Numbered from the stretch's first letter, positions 1-6,101 are shown. The stretch is 10,638 bases of DNA from Gemmatimonadota bacterium (GCA_026713285.1 JAPOOT010000291.1:1-10638); one strand, 5' to 3'. Numbers and translations: made by a program. The notes: generated from the letters alone by a model not told the origin.

Positions 1-64
1 GCGCCTCGCGCCTCCGCTGGCCCGCGTACCTCGGTCCGCGAAACGCACCTGAAAGGAGATCCCA

Positions 65-421
65 ATGACCGCACCTGAGAACGCACCGGAAGCCACCCCC
101 CAGCGCTACGGCATGGTCCTGAAGATCAGGCCGGAGAAGATCGAGGAATACAAGGCATACCACGCCGAGGTCTGGCCCGGCGTGGCGAAGATGATCACTG
201 AATGCAACATCACCAATTACTCCATCTACCTGAAGGACGACTACCTCTTCTCCTATTTCGAATACGTGGGGGACGACTTCGAGGCCGACATGAAAAAAAT
301 GGCCGATGATTCCGTGACCCAGGAGTGGTGGGAAGTGATGATGCCGATGCAGGACCCGCTGCCGACCCGGCAGGAAGGCGAATGGTGGGCGAATATGGAG
401 GAAGTCTTTCACCAGGACTGA
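65..421 (+). CDS. rhaM: L-rhamnose mutarotase (RhaM / DUF718 family)
   Basis: 118 residues, about the usual size of this ferredoxin-like alpha/beta family, which interconverts the alpha and beta anomers of L-rhamnose in the cytosol. Visible marks are the Y29-x3-H33 pair in EEYKAYH followed by VWPGV, which aligns with the Tyr18/His22 catalytic pair I recall for the E. coli enzyme; NYSIYL at 51-56; TQEWW at 85-89; and GEWW...MEEVFH at the C-terminus. The first 12 residues extend beyond the usual start, but the ATG has a strong Shine-Dalgarno (AAAGGAG, 52-58) at 6 nt, which supports it. The next gene starts 310 bp downstream, so an operon is not evident. No rhamnose isomerase, kinase or aldolase is in view. 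The family is clear; the exact sugar (rhamnose, fucose or a related deoxy-sugar) is not. Confidence 0.93.
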   Translation: MTAPENAPEATPQRYGMVLKIRPEKIEEYKAYHAEVWPGVAKMITECNITNYSIYLKDDYLFSYFEYVGDDFEADMKKMADDSVTQEWWEVMMPMQDPLPTRQEGEWWANMEEVFHQD

Positions 422-515
422 GTACGAACACTTCCCGGACGGACTTTCATATGTTCGTTCGTCTTCGACCGTTGCCAACGAACCGATTGTCGATTATGTT
501 TTCGGGTACTACCCT

Positions 516-640
516 TCCGGTATTGTTCGAGTACCACTCGTCCGGCATAGTTCGAGTACCACTCGTCCGGCATAGTTCGAGTACCACTCGTCCGGCATTG
601 TGCGAGTATTCCCAGTCCGGCATTGTGCGAGTACTTCGTT
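516..640. repeat. 25-bp tandem array, five units, between rhaM and phyH-like gene
   Basis: Five head-to-tail 25-bp units start at 516, 541, 566, 591 and 616. Each begins TCCGG and contains a TTCGAGTAC or TGCGAGTA core. Units 2 and 3 are identical, unit 1 differs by two bases, and units 4 and 5 diverge in the last third. A further degraded copy may lie at about 491-515. There are no spacers, so this is not CRISPR. The period is not a multiple of three, so it is not a coding repeat. It occupies the centre of the 310-bp gap 422-731, where I see no convincing promoter or terminator. The rest of the gap ends in an A-rich stretch (about 650-720) just before the next ribosome site. Confidence 0.9.
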
Positions 641-731
641 TCAGGAATTAAATGACCGCACGAATGATAAGATTAAAGAAGAAATCTAAGAAGATAACTC
701 AGGCGAACATAGGAGAATACAGGAGCACGCC

Positions 732-1625
732 ATGGCCCTGACCCAAGCGCAACTGGAGGAGTTCCACGACCGCGGCCTTGTGGTCGTGGAGGACGTGCTG
801 ACTGACGCCGATCTCGATCCCGTGATCGACGCGATGACGGAGTTCGTCGACCGGCAGGCACGGAAACTGCAGGCCGAGGGCACGATCGCCGACCTGCTTG
901 AAGACGAACCCTTCCTCACGCGCTACGCCCGGCTGTTCGCCCAGAGCACGGAGATCGGCCGCGGGATGGATATCTACGATCTGCGGGCGAAGGCCGTCTT
1001 CGATTTCCTGCGGAACGACAACCTGCTCGACGCCGTGGAATCCCTGGTGGGATCCGAAATCACCTGCTCGCCGATTCAGCACCTGCGGGCCAAGCCGCCG
1101 TCCCGCCTGGACGCCAGCCCGTCCTACAACGTGCCCTGGCACCAGGATTCCGGGGTGAGCTGGGCGGAGTCCGACAAGACCCTGGCGCTGACCTGCTGGC
1201 TGCCCCTCGTGGACGCCACGGTGGAGCGGGGCTGCCTGGAGGTGATCCCGGACGTGATTAAGGTCGGCCATCTCGACCACGTGTCGGACGCCGGAACGCG
1301 TATAAAACCGGACCTCATGCCCGAGACCGAAGCGGAACCGGCCGAAGTGCGCAAGGGCGGGGTCGTATTCCTGAGCCAGTATACCCCTCACCGGTCCACG
1401 CCCAACCTGACGCAGTGGGACGTGCGCTGGAGCCTTGACCTGCGGTACGTGGCCTACGGTGAGCCCACCGGACGCCCCTTCTTCCCCGATTTCTGCGTGC
1501 GAAGCCGTGCTCATCCGGAACGGGTCCTGACCGATCACCAGGCCTGGGCCGACAGCTGGATCGCGGCCCTGGAGGTACAAAGACGCAATCCCAAGCAGGC
1601 TCATCGCGTCGCACAGGAGCCCTGA
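732..1625 (+). CDS. Phytanoyl-CoA dioxygenase (PhyH) family Fe(II)/2-oxoglutarate oxygenase
   Basis: 297 residues, typical for bacterial PhyH-like oxygenases, which couple 2-oxoglutarate and O2 to hydroxylation of a small molecule in the cytosol. The N-terminal helix-turn LTQAQLEEFHDRGLVVVEDVL (3-23) is characteristic. The metal facial triad is visible as H137-x-D139 in VPWHQDSG and the distal H220 in YTPHRSTPN. R232 (DVRWSLDLRY), 12 residues after the distal His, is the likely 2-oxoglutarate carboxylate binder. TCWLPLVDATVERGCLEVIPD (154-174) is the conserved jelly-roll core before the distal His. The ATG has AGGAG (721-725) at 6 nt. The substrate cannot be read from sequence; this family is heavily duplicated in environmental genomes. 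The last codons lie inside a 17-bp tandem array. A long antisense frame (699-1817) is a GC-composition shadow. Confidence 0.9.
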   Translation: MALTQAQLEEFHDRGLVVVEDVLTDADLDPVIDAMTEFVDRQARKLQAEGTIADLLEDEPFLTRYARLFAQSTEIGRGMDIYDLRAKAVFDFLRNDNLLDAVESLVGSEITCSPIQHLRAKPPSRLDASPSYNVPWHQDSGVSWAESDKTLALTCWLPLVDATVERGCLEVIPDVIKVGHLDHVSDAGTRIKPDLMPETEAEPAEVRKGGVVFLSQYTPHRSTPNLTQWDVRWSLDLRYVAYGEPTGRPFFPDFCVRSRAHPERVLTDHQAWADSWIAALEVQRRNPKQAHRVAQEP

Positions 1626-1681
1626 GGACGCATTAGCCCTGTGGATGCAGAAGCTCTGAGGACACAGAAGCCCTGAGGACA
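1614..1681. repeat. 17-bp tandem array crossing the dioxygenase stop codon
   Basis: Four consecutive 17-bp units lie at 1614-1630, 1631-1647, 1648-1664 and 1665-1681, with consensus CAGAAGCCCTGAGGACA. Units 3 and 4 differ at one base, unit 1 differs from unit 4 at two or three, and unit 2 is the most diverged. The stop TGA of the upstream dioxygenase (1623-1625) lies within unit 1, so the array seems to have grown by copying the 3' end of that gene. It ends about 8 bp before the Shine-Dalgarno of the interrupted small gene at 1702. Confidence 0.85.
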
Positions 1682-1689
1682 CCGGATCC

Positions 1690-1695
1690 AGGAGG
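1690..1695 (+). promoter_or_regulatory. Perfect Shine-Dalgarno of the interrupted small gene
   Basis: AGGAGG lies 6 nt before ATG 1702. It is the strongest ribosome site in the window and marks this ATG as the original start of the TGA-interrupted membrane protein gene. Confidence 0.75.
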
Positions 1696-1701
1696 CACAT
1701 C

Positions 1702-1923
1702 ATGCTTTGAGGCCGGCCATCAGGCGCCAGGTTCGGCGCCTTACTCGGCAGTCTGATCATACCCGGCCTGGGACAGTTGTACCAGGGCCGCAGGCCGGCC
1801 GCGGTCATACACTTCATCCTCGCGGTCGTGATCTGGCTGATCGGCTACGGCTGGATCGTCCATCTATATTCCGCGGTCGACGCGGCATTCCAGGCGCCGC
1901 GCGGCGAAAGATGCAATACGTAA
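1702..1923 (+). pseudogene. Small PGLGQLY-type membrane protein gene with in-frame TGA at codon 3
   Basis: ATG at 1702 follows a perfect AGGAGG (1690-1695) at 6 nt, but codon 3 is TGA (1708-1710). The same frame then stays open to TAA at 1921-1923. The 70 downstream codons encode a recognisable protein: FGALLGSLIIPGLGQLYQG, then a hydrophobic segment (HFILAVVIWLIGYGWIV) and LYSAVDAAFQAP. This resembles the short TM2-like membrane proteins carrying a PGLGQ-Y motif near the N-terminus, whose function is not settled. No later ATG exists in the frame. A CGA-to-TGA transition would explain the stop and would restore an ORF of 73 codons plus its stop. Alternatives are a sequencing error, an unmarked GTG/CTG start, or readthrough. 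I favour a recent nonsense mutation or a base error because everything else, including the ribosome site, is preserved. Confidence 0.65.
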
Positions 1924-2028
1924 ACCCCACAGCCCTGGTTGTGGTAAACGCATCGGCGCCCGCCGGCACCGGTACGCGTATTCGAACCATAAACCAGACA
2001 ATCCACATTCAACAGGAAGAGGTCATGC

Positions 2029-2898
2029 ATGAGCTTCGGTAACGGGGCCTACAAGTACGAGGTGCAGGAAAACTGGTGGAAGCTTCCCGAAGGGTGGTCC
2101 TTCGGATGGATAACCGGAGTCGCCTGCGATTCAAAAGACCAGGTGTACGTCTATTCCCGAAGCGAGCATCCCCTGGTGGTCTTCGACCGCGACGGAACGT
2201 TTGTCAAGACCATCGGCGACGGCATTCTTAAAGACGCGCACGGTATATACATCGACGGCGAGGACAACATTTTCCTGGTCGACTGGCTGGACCACTGCGT
2301 CCGCAAGTTCGACGCGGACGGTAACCAGGTACTGGTGATTGGCACGCCGGGCGTTCCAAGCGCCAGTGATGGTGATCCCTTCCGCAAGCCTACAGAAGCG
2401 GTCGTCGCGCCGAACGGGGATATCTACGTGTCCGACGGGTACGACAACGCCCGGGTACACCGGTACGACGCCGAAGGGAACCACATCCACTCCTGGGGCA
2501 GCTGGGGTGACGGCCCCTCACAGTTCGCGCTGAGCCACTGCGTCCGTATCGACCGGCATGACCGGCTGTGGGTGTGCGACCGTGAAAACCAGCGCATCCA
2601 GCTATTCGACCTGGAAGGCGAGTTTATCGAGGAGCGACACGTTCCTGGCAAACCCGACACCGTCCACTTCGATCCGGTGGAAGATATTGCGTACGTGGCC
2701 GAGCTGGAGCAACAGGTGGGTATCTACACCCTGGACGGCGACCTGGTCAGCAGCTGGGGTGGCGGTAAGCGCAGCGAGAAGCCCGGGGAATTCGCCGGCT
2801 GTCCCCACGGCATCTGGATGGACTCCCACGGAGACCTCTATGTCGGAGAGGTCCAGGCCGACGCGCGGTTGCAGAAGTTCGTGAGAACGCGCGGATAG
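2029..2898 (+). CDS. NHL-repeat six-bladed beta-propeller protein (peptidyl-amidating-lyase-like / SMP-30-like fold)
   Basis: 289 residues made of repeated propeller blades. Recurrent motifs are VACDSKDQVYVYSRSEHPLVVFDRDGTF (31-58), DGEDNIFLVDWLDHCVRKFDADGN (76-99), APNGDIYVSDGYDNARVHRYDAEGN (127-151), DRHDRLWVCDRENQRIQLFDLEGEF (175-199), DIAYVAELEQQVGIYTLDGDL (219-239) and DSHGDLYVGEV (265-275). Each has the NHL pattern of a D-x-x-(D/N) turn, a hydrophobic strand, then an R-(I/V)-x-x-(F/Y)-(D) strand. No signal peptide is visible, so it is probably cytosolic. ATG 2029 has GAGG (2019-2022) at 6 nt; an ATG at 2025 gives only a five-codon frame. Homologues are often annotated as peptidylglycine alpha-amidating lyase-like, but the fold alone does not prove an enzyme. 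It may act on, or simply bind, a sugar lactone or ligand. No close operon partner; the next gene starts about 100 bp on. Confidence 0.85.
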   Translation: MSFGNGAYKYEVQENWWKLPEGWSFGWITGVACDSKDQVYVYSRSEHPLVVFDRDGTFVKTIGDGILKDAHGIYIDGEDNIFLVDWLDHCVRKFDADGNQVLVIGTPGVPSASDGDPFRKPTEAVVAPNGDIYVSDGYDNARVHRYDAEGNHIHSWGSWGDGPSQFALSHCVRIDRHDRLWVCDRENQRIQLFDLEGEFIEERHVPGKPDTVHFDPVEDIAYVAELEQQVGIYTLDGDLVSSWGGGKRSEKPGEFAGCPHGIWMDSHGDLYVGEVQADARLQKFVRTRG

Positions 2899-2912
2899 AC
2901 CGTACTTTCTCC

Positions 2913-2943
2913 TTGATTAAATCCCGGACAAACTCAACATAAT
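2913..2943 (+). promoter_or_regulatory. Possible sigma70-type promoter before the amidohydrolase
   Basis: TTGATT (2913-2918) and CATAAT (2938-2943) are separated by 19 bp in a locally AT-rich stretch of the 103-bp gap 2899-3001. The spacing is long and both boxes are imperfect. A short hairpin, GGTTC-TTTC-GAACC (2973-2986), lies just before the start codon where a ribosome site would be expected, and no clear Shine-Dalgarno is present. Confidence 0.25.
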
Positions 2944-3001
2944 AGCTACCTAATTTCGTTGTCCGATTCGCCGGTTCTTTCGAACCACGAAGTTGAACCC
3001 C

Positions 3002-3832
3002 ATGCGCATCATCGACCCCCACACCCACGTCTGGATCAACGACCCCGCCTTTCCCTGGCCGGTCGAAAGCGCAGGCCAGGTCCCCGGGGACCGGACGGCG
3101 GAGATGCTCCTTGACCTGATGGACCGTCACGGCGTAGAGAAGACGGTCCTGGTTCAGTATATCGGATTCCGATGGGACAACTCGTACGTGTCCCACGTTC
3201 TGCGCAAGTACCCCGACAAATTCGCTGGGGTCTGCCGCGTCAATCCCGAAGATCCGGTCGCGCCGGACCACCTGAGCCACTGGGTGGAAGAACACGGATT
3301 CCAGGGGGTGCGGCTCAGCCCCTCCGCGGGACCGGAAGGAGACTGGTTCACAGGTCCGCTCATGCCGCCGATCTTCCGGCGCGCCGAGGAGCTCCGGGTC
3401 CCCCTGCTCATGCTCACGCGTCCCGGACGTCTTCCGGACCTGGCCCGGCTTTTGGACCGTTTTCCGGATCTCGACGTGGTCGTGGACCACATGGCCGACG
3501 CGCGCCCCGACCGTCCGGAGGAGATCCGGGCCGTCCTCGACCTGGCGCGGTACCCTAACGTCTACGTGAAGATCAGCCATACGTGGTCAATTTCGAGTCA
3601 GGGCTATCCCTGGACGGACACCCATGACATGGTCGAGGCGGTTTACCAGGCCTTCGGCGGCGGCCGCATCATGTGGGGTACCGACTGGCCGGTCTGCCTC
3701 TCGAAAGCCGAATACGGCCAGACCCTTTCCGTCGTCCGCGACGAGATGCGGTTCATTGCACCTGAAGATATGGCCCGCGTGCTGGGTGGCACGGCCCTGG
3801 GGCTGTGGACCTTCGAAGATCGGAAGGCTTGA
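3002..3832 (+). CDS. Metal-dependent amidohydrolase family protein, sugar-lactonase type (Amidohydro_2 / COG3618-like)
   Basis: 276 residues from ATG 3002, the normal size for the TIM-barrel Amidohydrolase_2 group that includes L-rhamnono- and L-fucono-lactonases and 2-pyrone-4,6-dicarboxylate lactonase. IIDPHTHVW (3-11) carries the H7-x-H9 metal pair on strand 1. GFQGVRLSPS (99-108), DVVVDHMA (158-165, with H163) and the terminal metal/base Asp in MWGTDWP (224-230, D228) follow in the expected order. GGTALGLW at 262-269 is the usual C-terminal helix. The start is uncertain: TTG 2993 would add three residues, and neither start has a good Shine-Dalgarno, but ATG places the HxH motif at the customary distance. 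With a deoxy-sugar mutarotase and NAD-binding SDRs nearby, hydrolysis of a sugar lactone is a reasonable guess. The family also includes decarboxylases. Confidence 0.85.
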   Translation: MRIIDPHTHVWINDPAFPWPVESAGQVPGDRTAEMLLDLMDRHGVEKTVLVQYIGFRWDNSYVSHVLRKYPDKFAGVCRVNPEDPVAPDHLSHWVEEHGFQGVRLSPSAGPEGDWFTGPLMPPIFRRAEELRVPLLMLTRPGRLPDLARLLDRFPDLDVVVDHMADARPDRPEEIRAVLDLARYPNVYVKISHTWSISSQGYPWTDTHDMVEAVYQAFGGGRIMWGTDWPVCLSKAEYGQTLSVVRDEMRFIAPEDMARVLGGTALGLWTFEDRKA

Positions 3833-3944
3833 AGTGATCAATCGGCCAGGGGCACGATTCCAGGACACGCTGCCGGGCCGCACGCGGAATGGTCGCCGCG
3901 GGCACCTTGATTACATTAGTCGGAAGAGTCGTGGCAGTTCTCGA

Positions 3945-3974
3945 ATAAAAAAAGAAAAACCGCAGAATCCGCGG
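3945..3974 (-). terminator. Terminator-like hairpin plus T-tract, minus orientation
   Basis: Read on the minus strand, a short GC hairpin (3974-3960, CCGCGG-ATT-CTGCGG with one G-U pair) is followed directly by TTTTTCTTTTTTT (3959 downward). That is the form of an intrinsic terminator. No minus-strand gene lies upstream of it (4024-4791 is a + gene), so it may block antisense transcription or be fortuitous. The surrounding 191-bp gap 3833-4023 holds no gene that I can support. A TATGAT box (3986-3991) is present without a matching -35. Confidence 0.3.
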
Positions 3975-4023
3975 CATCGGTAGCATATGATGAACGCACG
4001 ACAGCACGCTCAAAGGAGTACCC

Positions 4024-4791
4024 ATGAACATCCTGATCACCGGCGCCGCTAGCCGGCTGGGACAGGCGGTGGCCGAGACCCTTCAAGGCCACTCGCTTCG
4101 CCTCATGGACGAGTCGCCGGTCGACCTGCCCGGGGAAGACGATACCGTCGACGCGCCTGCGGAAAGCGATACCGTCGAGGGCAGCCTGCTGGACCAGGAC
4201 TTCGTCTGGCGGGCGGTCCGCGGCATGGACGCCGTCATCCACACGGGCGAGCCTCCTCAGGACCTTCCCGAGTCCGACGTGGAGCGCGAGAAGCGCCTCC
4301 TGGAACTGGCTACGAGGGGCACACACCAGCTCTTCAAGGCCGCCGTGGAGGCCGGTGTCAAGCGCTTCGTCTACGGTGGGACCCTAGACCTCTTCCGGCC
4401 CTATCCCGACGACGTGTACATCAGCGAGCTCTGGAAGCCGCTGCCCGAACCCGACATGCCCGCGATGTCCCGCTACCTGGGCGAGCACACCGCCCGGGAG
4501 TTCGCCCGGGACTACATGGTGACGGTCACGGGGTTGCGTCTGGGGACGCTGGTCTGCGAGGCGGAAGTCGCCGGCCAGGCGCCCGACCTGCTGTGGCTGG
4601 ACTACCGCGACGCCGCCCAGGCCTTCAAACTGGCCCTGGAGCGCGACGCCTCGGACCAGGTATGGTGGACGAGCCGTTACGCCATGTACCACGTCTGCGC
4701 CGACACGGAGAATCCGAAATACCTCATCAACCAGGCCCGCAACCTCGGTTACGCGCCGGTTCACAATTTCGCCGCGAACTGGCAGGATTGA
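4024..4791 (+). CDS. Extended SDR (NAD(P)-dependent epimerase/dehydratase family), catalytic dyad apparently lost
   Basis: 255 residues. The N-terminal Rossmann fold is clear: MNILITGAASRLGQAVAETL contains TGxxxxxG at 6-13, and D29 at the end of strand 2 favours NAD over NADP. Strand 4 (GMDAVIHTGEP, 67-77) and RGTHQLFKAAVEAGVKRFVYGGT (98-120) follow the extended-SDR pattern. The active-site helix reads MPAMSR-YLGEHTAREFARDY (145-164). In the adjacent SDR at 4947 the equivalent stretch is YFITK-HLSNEIVRSFARRH, so the YxxxK dyad is replaced here by P146 and R150. If this alignment is right, the usual proton transfer is missing, which suggests a binding or divergent role. ATG 4024 has AAAGGAG (4012-4018) at 5 nt. 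The other SDR lies 155 bp downstream on the same strand. Uronate-dehydrogenase-like SDRs are the nearest named relatives I can suggest. At 255 residues it is shorter than typical nucleotide-sugar epimerases (about 310-340). Confidence 0.82.
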   Translation: MNILITGAASRLGQAVAETLQGHSLRLMDESPVDLPGEDDTVDAPAESDTVEGSLLDQDFVWRAVRGMDAVIHTGEPPQDLPESDVEREKRLLELATRGTHQLFKAAVEAGVKRFVYGGTLDLFRPYPDDVYISELWKPLPEPDMPAMSRYLGEHTAREFARDYMVTVTGLRLGTLVCEAEVAGQAPDLLWLDYRDAAQAFKLALERDASDQVWWTSRYAMYHVCADTENPKYLINQARNLGYAPVHNFAANWQD

Positions 4792-4839
4792 GGCGCGGCA
4801 ACGGAAACGAAATCCCGGAGCGGCCAAGGCCAATAACTG

Positions 4840-4865
4840 CTGTTGAAACCGGTAGGTTTTAACAG
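4840..4865. other. Long stem-loop between the two SDR genes
   Basis: CTGTTGAAACC (4840-4850), loop GGTA, then GGTTTTAACAG (4855-4865) forms an 11-bp stem with a single G-U pair. The left arm TGTTGAAAC (4841-4849) is also an exact inverted match to GTTTCAACA at 4921-4929, so two mutually exclusive pairings are possible. No T-tract follows, so it is not a canonical terminator. It lies 49-57 nt after the stop of the first SDR. Confidence 0.7.
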
Positions 4866-4916
4866 TCCGCGCCAACCAGCCTTTGCAGCCAGCCGTTTTA
4901 ACAGTCCGCGCCAACC
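4857..4916. repeat. 21-bp direct repeat, 39-bp spacing
   Basis: Identical 21-bp copies at 4857-4877 and 4896-4916 begin TTTTAACAGTCCGCGCCAAC. The first copy overlaps the right arm of the upstream hairpin. The second continues into a small hairpin, CGCCA-ACC-TGGCG (4909-4921), that ends about 14 nt before the Shine-Dalgarno of the next gene. Together with the stem-loop it fills most of the 155-bp gap between the two SDR genes. Confidence 0.8.
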
Positions 4917-4934
4917 TGGCGTTTCAACACACGT

Positions 4935-4940
4935 GAGGAG
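4935..4940 (+). promoter_or_regulatory. Shine-Dalgarno that fixes a TTG start
   Basis: GAGGAG lies 6 nt before TTG 4947. The only nearby ATG (4941) is followed at once by TAA, so the ribosome site supports TTG as the true start of the second SDR. Confidence 0.75.
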
Positions 4941-4946
4941 ATGTAA

Positions 4947-5669
4947 TTGAAAAAAGTCCTGCTGCTCGGCGCGTCCGGACTCATCGCGCCGCATATCATC
5001 CCCGCGCTGGAGAAGGATTACGACCTGAGGCTGGCCGACATCAAGGACCACCCGGACGGAAGGCCCGTGCGCACCGTGGACGTGCGCGACTACGGCCAGG
5101 TCCGCGAGGCCGTGGAGGGCATGGACGCGGTCATGAACTTCACGGTCCTGCGCCATGACGACACGCTCAGCTTCCAGGTCAATACCATCGGGGCGTGGAA
5201 CGTCATGAAAGCGGTGGCCGCCGCCGGCATCAAGAAAGTGATCCATACCGGTCCGGCCCAGACGCTCCTGCTCTACGCCCACGACACGGACGTCCCGGTC
5301 GACGCGCCCGACGCGCCGTCCAGCGACTACTACTTCATCACCAAGCATCTTTCAAACGAGATCGTCCGGAGCTTCGCCCGGCGGCACCAGATACACACGG
5401 TCTGCTACCTGTTCCAGGGTCTGGCGCCCCGGCCGACTGAACCCGCCAGCAAAACGTCGACCCGGGACTTTCTGATCATCTATGACGACCTCGCCGTGGC
5501 CTGCCGCCAGGGACTCGAACTCCCTTCGGTGCCCGGCTTCTACCAGGCGTTCAACCTGCACAGCCATTACGGACCGGGGAAGTACAGCCTGGAAAAGGCA
5601 GAGCGCATCCTGGGATACGCGCCGCAGGAGGCCTGGTGGGATTGGCAGCGGCGGCCGACGGAAGATTGA
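4947..5669 (+). CDS. Extended SDR (NAD-dependent epimerase/dehydratase family), catalytic dyad intact
   Basis: 240 residues, starting at TTG 4947. The dinucleotide site is MKKVLLLGASGLIAPHIIPAL, a variant GASGLIA loop (8-14). D31 in LRLADI predicts NAD. VDVRDYGQVREAVEGMDAVMNFTV (44-67) and NTIGAWNVMKAVAAAGIKKVIHTGP (79-103) match the uronate-dehydrogenase/UDP-sugar-epimerase architecture. The active dyad is Y129-x3-K133 in YYFITKHLSNE. The C-terminal substrate domain is short and ends KAERILGYAPQEAWWDWQRRPTED. A role in oxidising or epimerising a sugar or sugar acid fits the neighbouring mutarotase and lactonase-type genes but is inferred. The last eight codons and the stop lie in the first unit of a 38-bp tandem array, so the C-terminus may be recently altered. 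The first SDR upstream resembles it, and the pair may be old paralogues. Confidence 0.85.
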   Translation: MKKVLLLGASGLIAPHIIPALEKDYDLRLADIKDHPDGRPVRTVDVRDYGQVREAVEGMDAVMNFTVLRHDDTLSFQVNTIGAWNVMKAVAAAGIKKVIHTGPAQTLLLYAHDTDVPVDAPDAPSSDYYFITKHLSNEIVRSFARRHQIHTVCYLFQGLAPRPTEPASKTSTRDFLIIYDDLAVACRQGLELPSVPGFYQAFNLHSHYGPGKYSLEKAERILGYAPQEAWWDWQRRPTED

Positions 5670-5771
5670 GGATGGTGGGCCGGCAGCGGCGGCCGACGGA
5701 AGATTGAGGATGGTGGGCCGGCAGCGGAGACCGACGGAAGATTGAGGTTGGTGGACCTGGCAGCGGCGGCC
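5644..5771. repeat. 38-bp tandem array crossing the SDR stop codon
   Basis: Units begin GGCAGCGG at 5644, 5682 and 5720, with a partial fourth at 5759. Units 1 and 2 are identical over 38 bp. Unit 3 has four substitutions and one extra base (39 bp). Unit 1 contains the final codons and TGA (5667-5669) of the SDR gene, so the SDR 3' end has been copied downstream. Each junction can form a short GC stem, GGCCG-GCAGCGG-CGGCC. The rest of the gap to 5873 holds no gene that I can support. Confidence 0.9.
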
Positions 5772-5873
5772 AGTGGATCAAACGGATGCAGGATTCGGTT
5801 GTTTTAAGAAGCGTGGGGACGGGAACAGGGATTAAGGTGTTGACCAACGACGGGTTATTATGCAGTGTCTATT

Positions 5874-6101
5874 TCATCCAACGTTCGACACCGAACTCAG
5901 GCCTCTCAAGAACCAACCTGCCAGAACACCGACGATAGCAATGATTATCTTGAGTACATGATCCACTGTTCTCTCTCGACGGCGTACACCTTCTTCTAAT
6001 CGTCCAATTGATCGACCTATTTCCAGGATGCCCGTATCAAAAGAAGAGCTATGTGACCGTTGTGCTAATTGTTCAAGTATTCCTCTGATATCCTGACTCA
6101 C
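5874..6101 (-). CDS. Small single-pass membrane protein with coiled-coil-like N-terminus, unknown function
   Basis: 75 residues read from GTG 6101. The first half is polar and helical (MSQDIRGILEQLAQR, then ILEIGRSIGRLEEGVRRRERTVDHV) and is followed by one hydrophobic segment, VLKIIIAIVGVLAGWFL (49-65), and a short tail. The arginine cluster RRRER (40-44) before the segment predicts N-in orientation by the positive-inside rule. The GTG overlaps the TGA of the upstream minus-strand gene (shared GTGA, 6098-6101) and has AGGAG at 7 nt, so the two are translationally coupled. I do not recognise a named family. The codon and base composition is AT-richer than the metabolic genes around it, consistent with a separate origin. 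It could be a membrane partner or anchor for the upstream product. Confidence 0.6.
   Translation of the reverse strand: MSQDIRGILEQLAQRSHSSSFDTGILEIGRSIGRLEEGVRRRERTVDHVLKIIIAIVGVLAGWFLRGLSSVSNVG

Noticed and set aside
516..640. CRISPR array
   Set aside because: The 25-bp units abut directly without spacers and no cas gene is in view.
699..1817. 372-codon minus-strand frame opposite the dioxygenase
   Set aside because: It is antisense to a gene with a full Fe/2OG motif set; its translation shows no recognisable domain and reflects third-position GC bias.
2993..3001. TTG 2993 as the amidohydrolase start
   Set aside because: It adds only three residues without a convincing Shine-Dalgarno; ATG 3002 places the DPHTHVW motif at the usual distance. 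Not fully excluded.
2747..3580. 277-codon minus-strand frame opposite the NHL gene end and amidohydrolase
   Set aside because: It spans the strongly supported + genes and their gap, with no ribosome site or family pattern.
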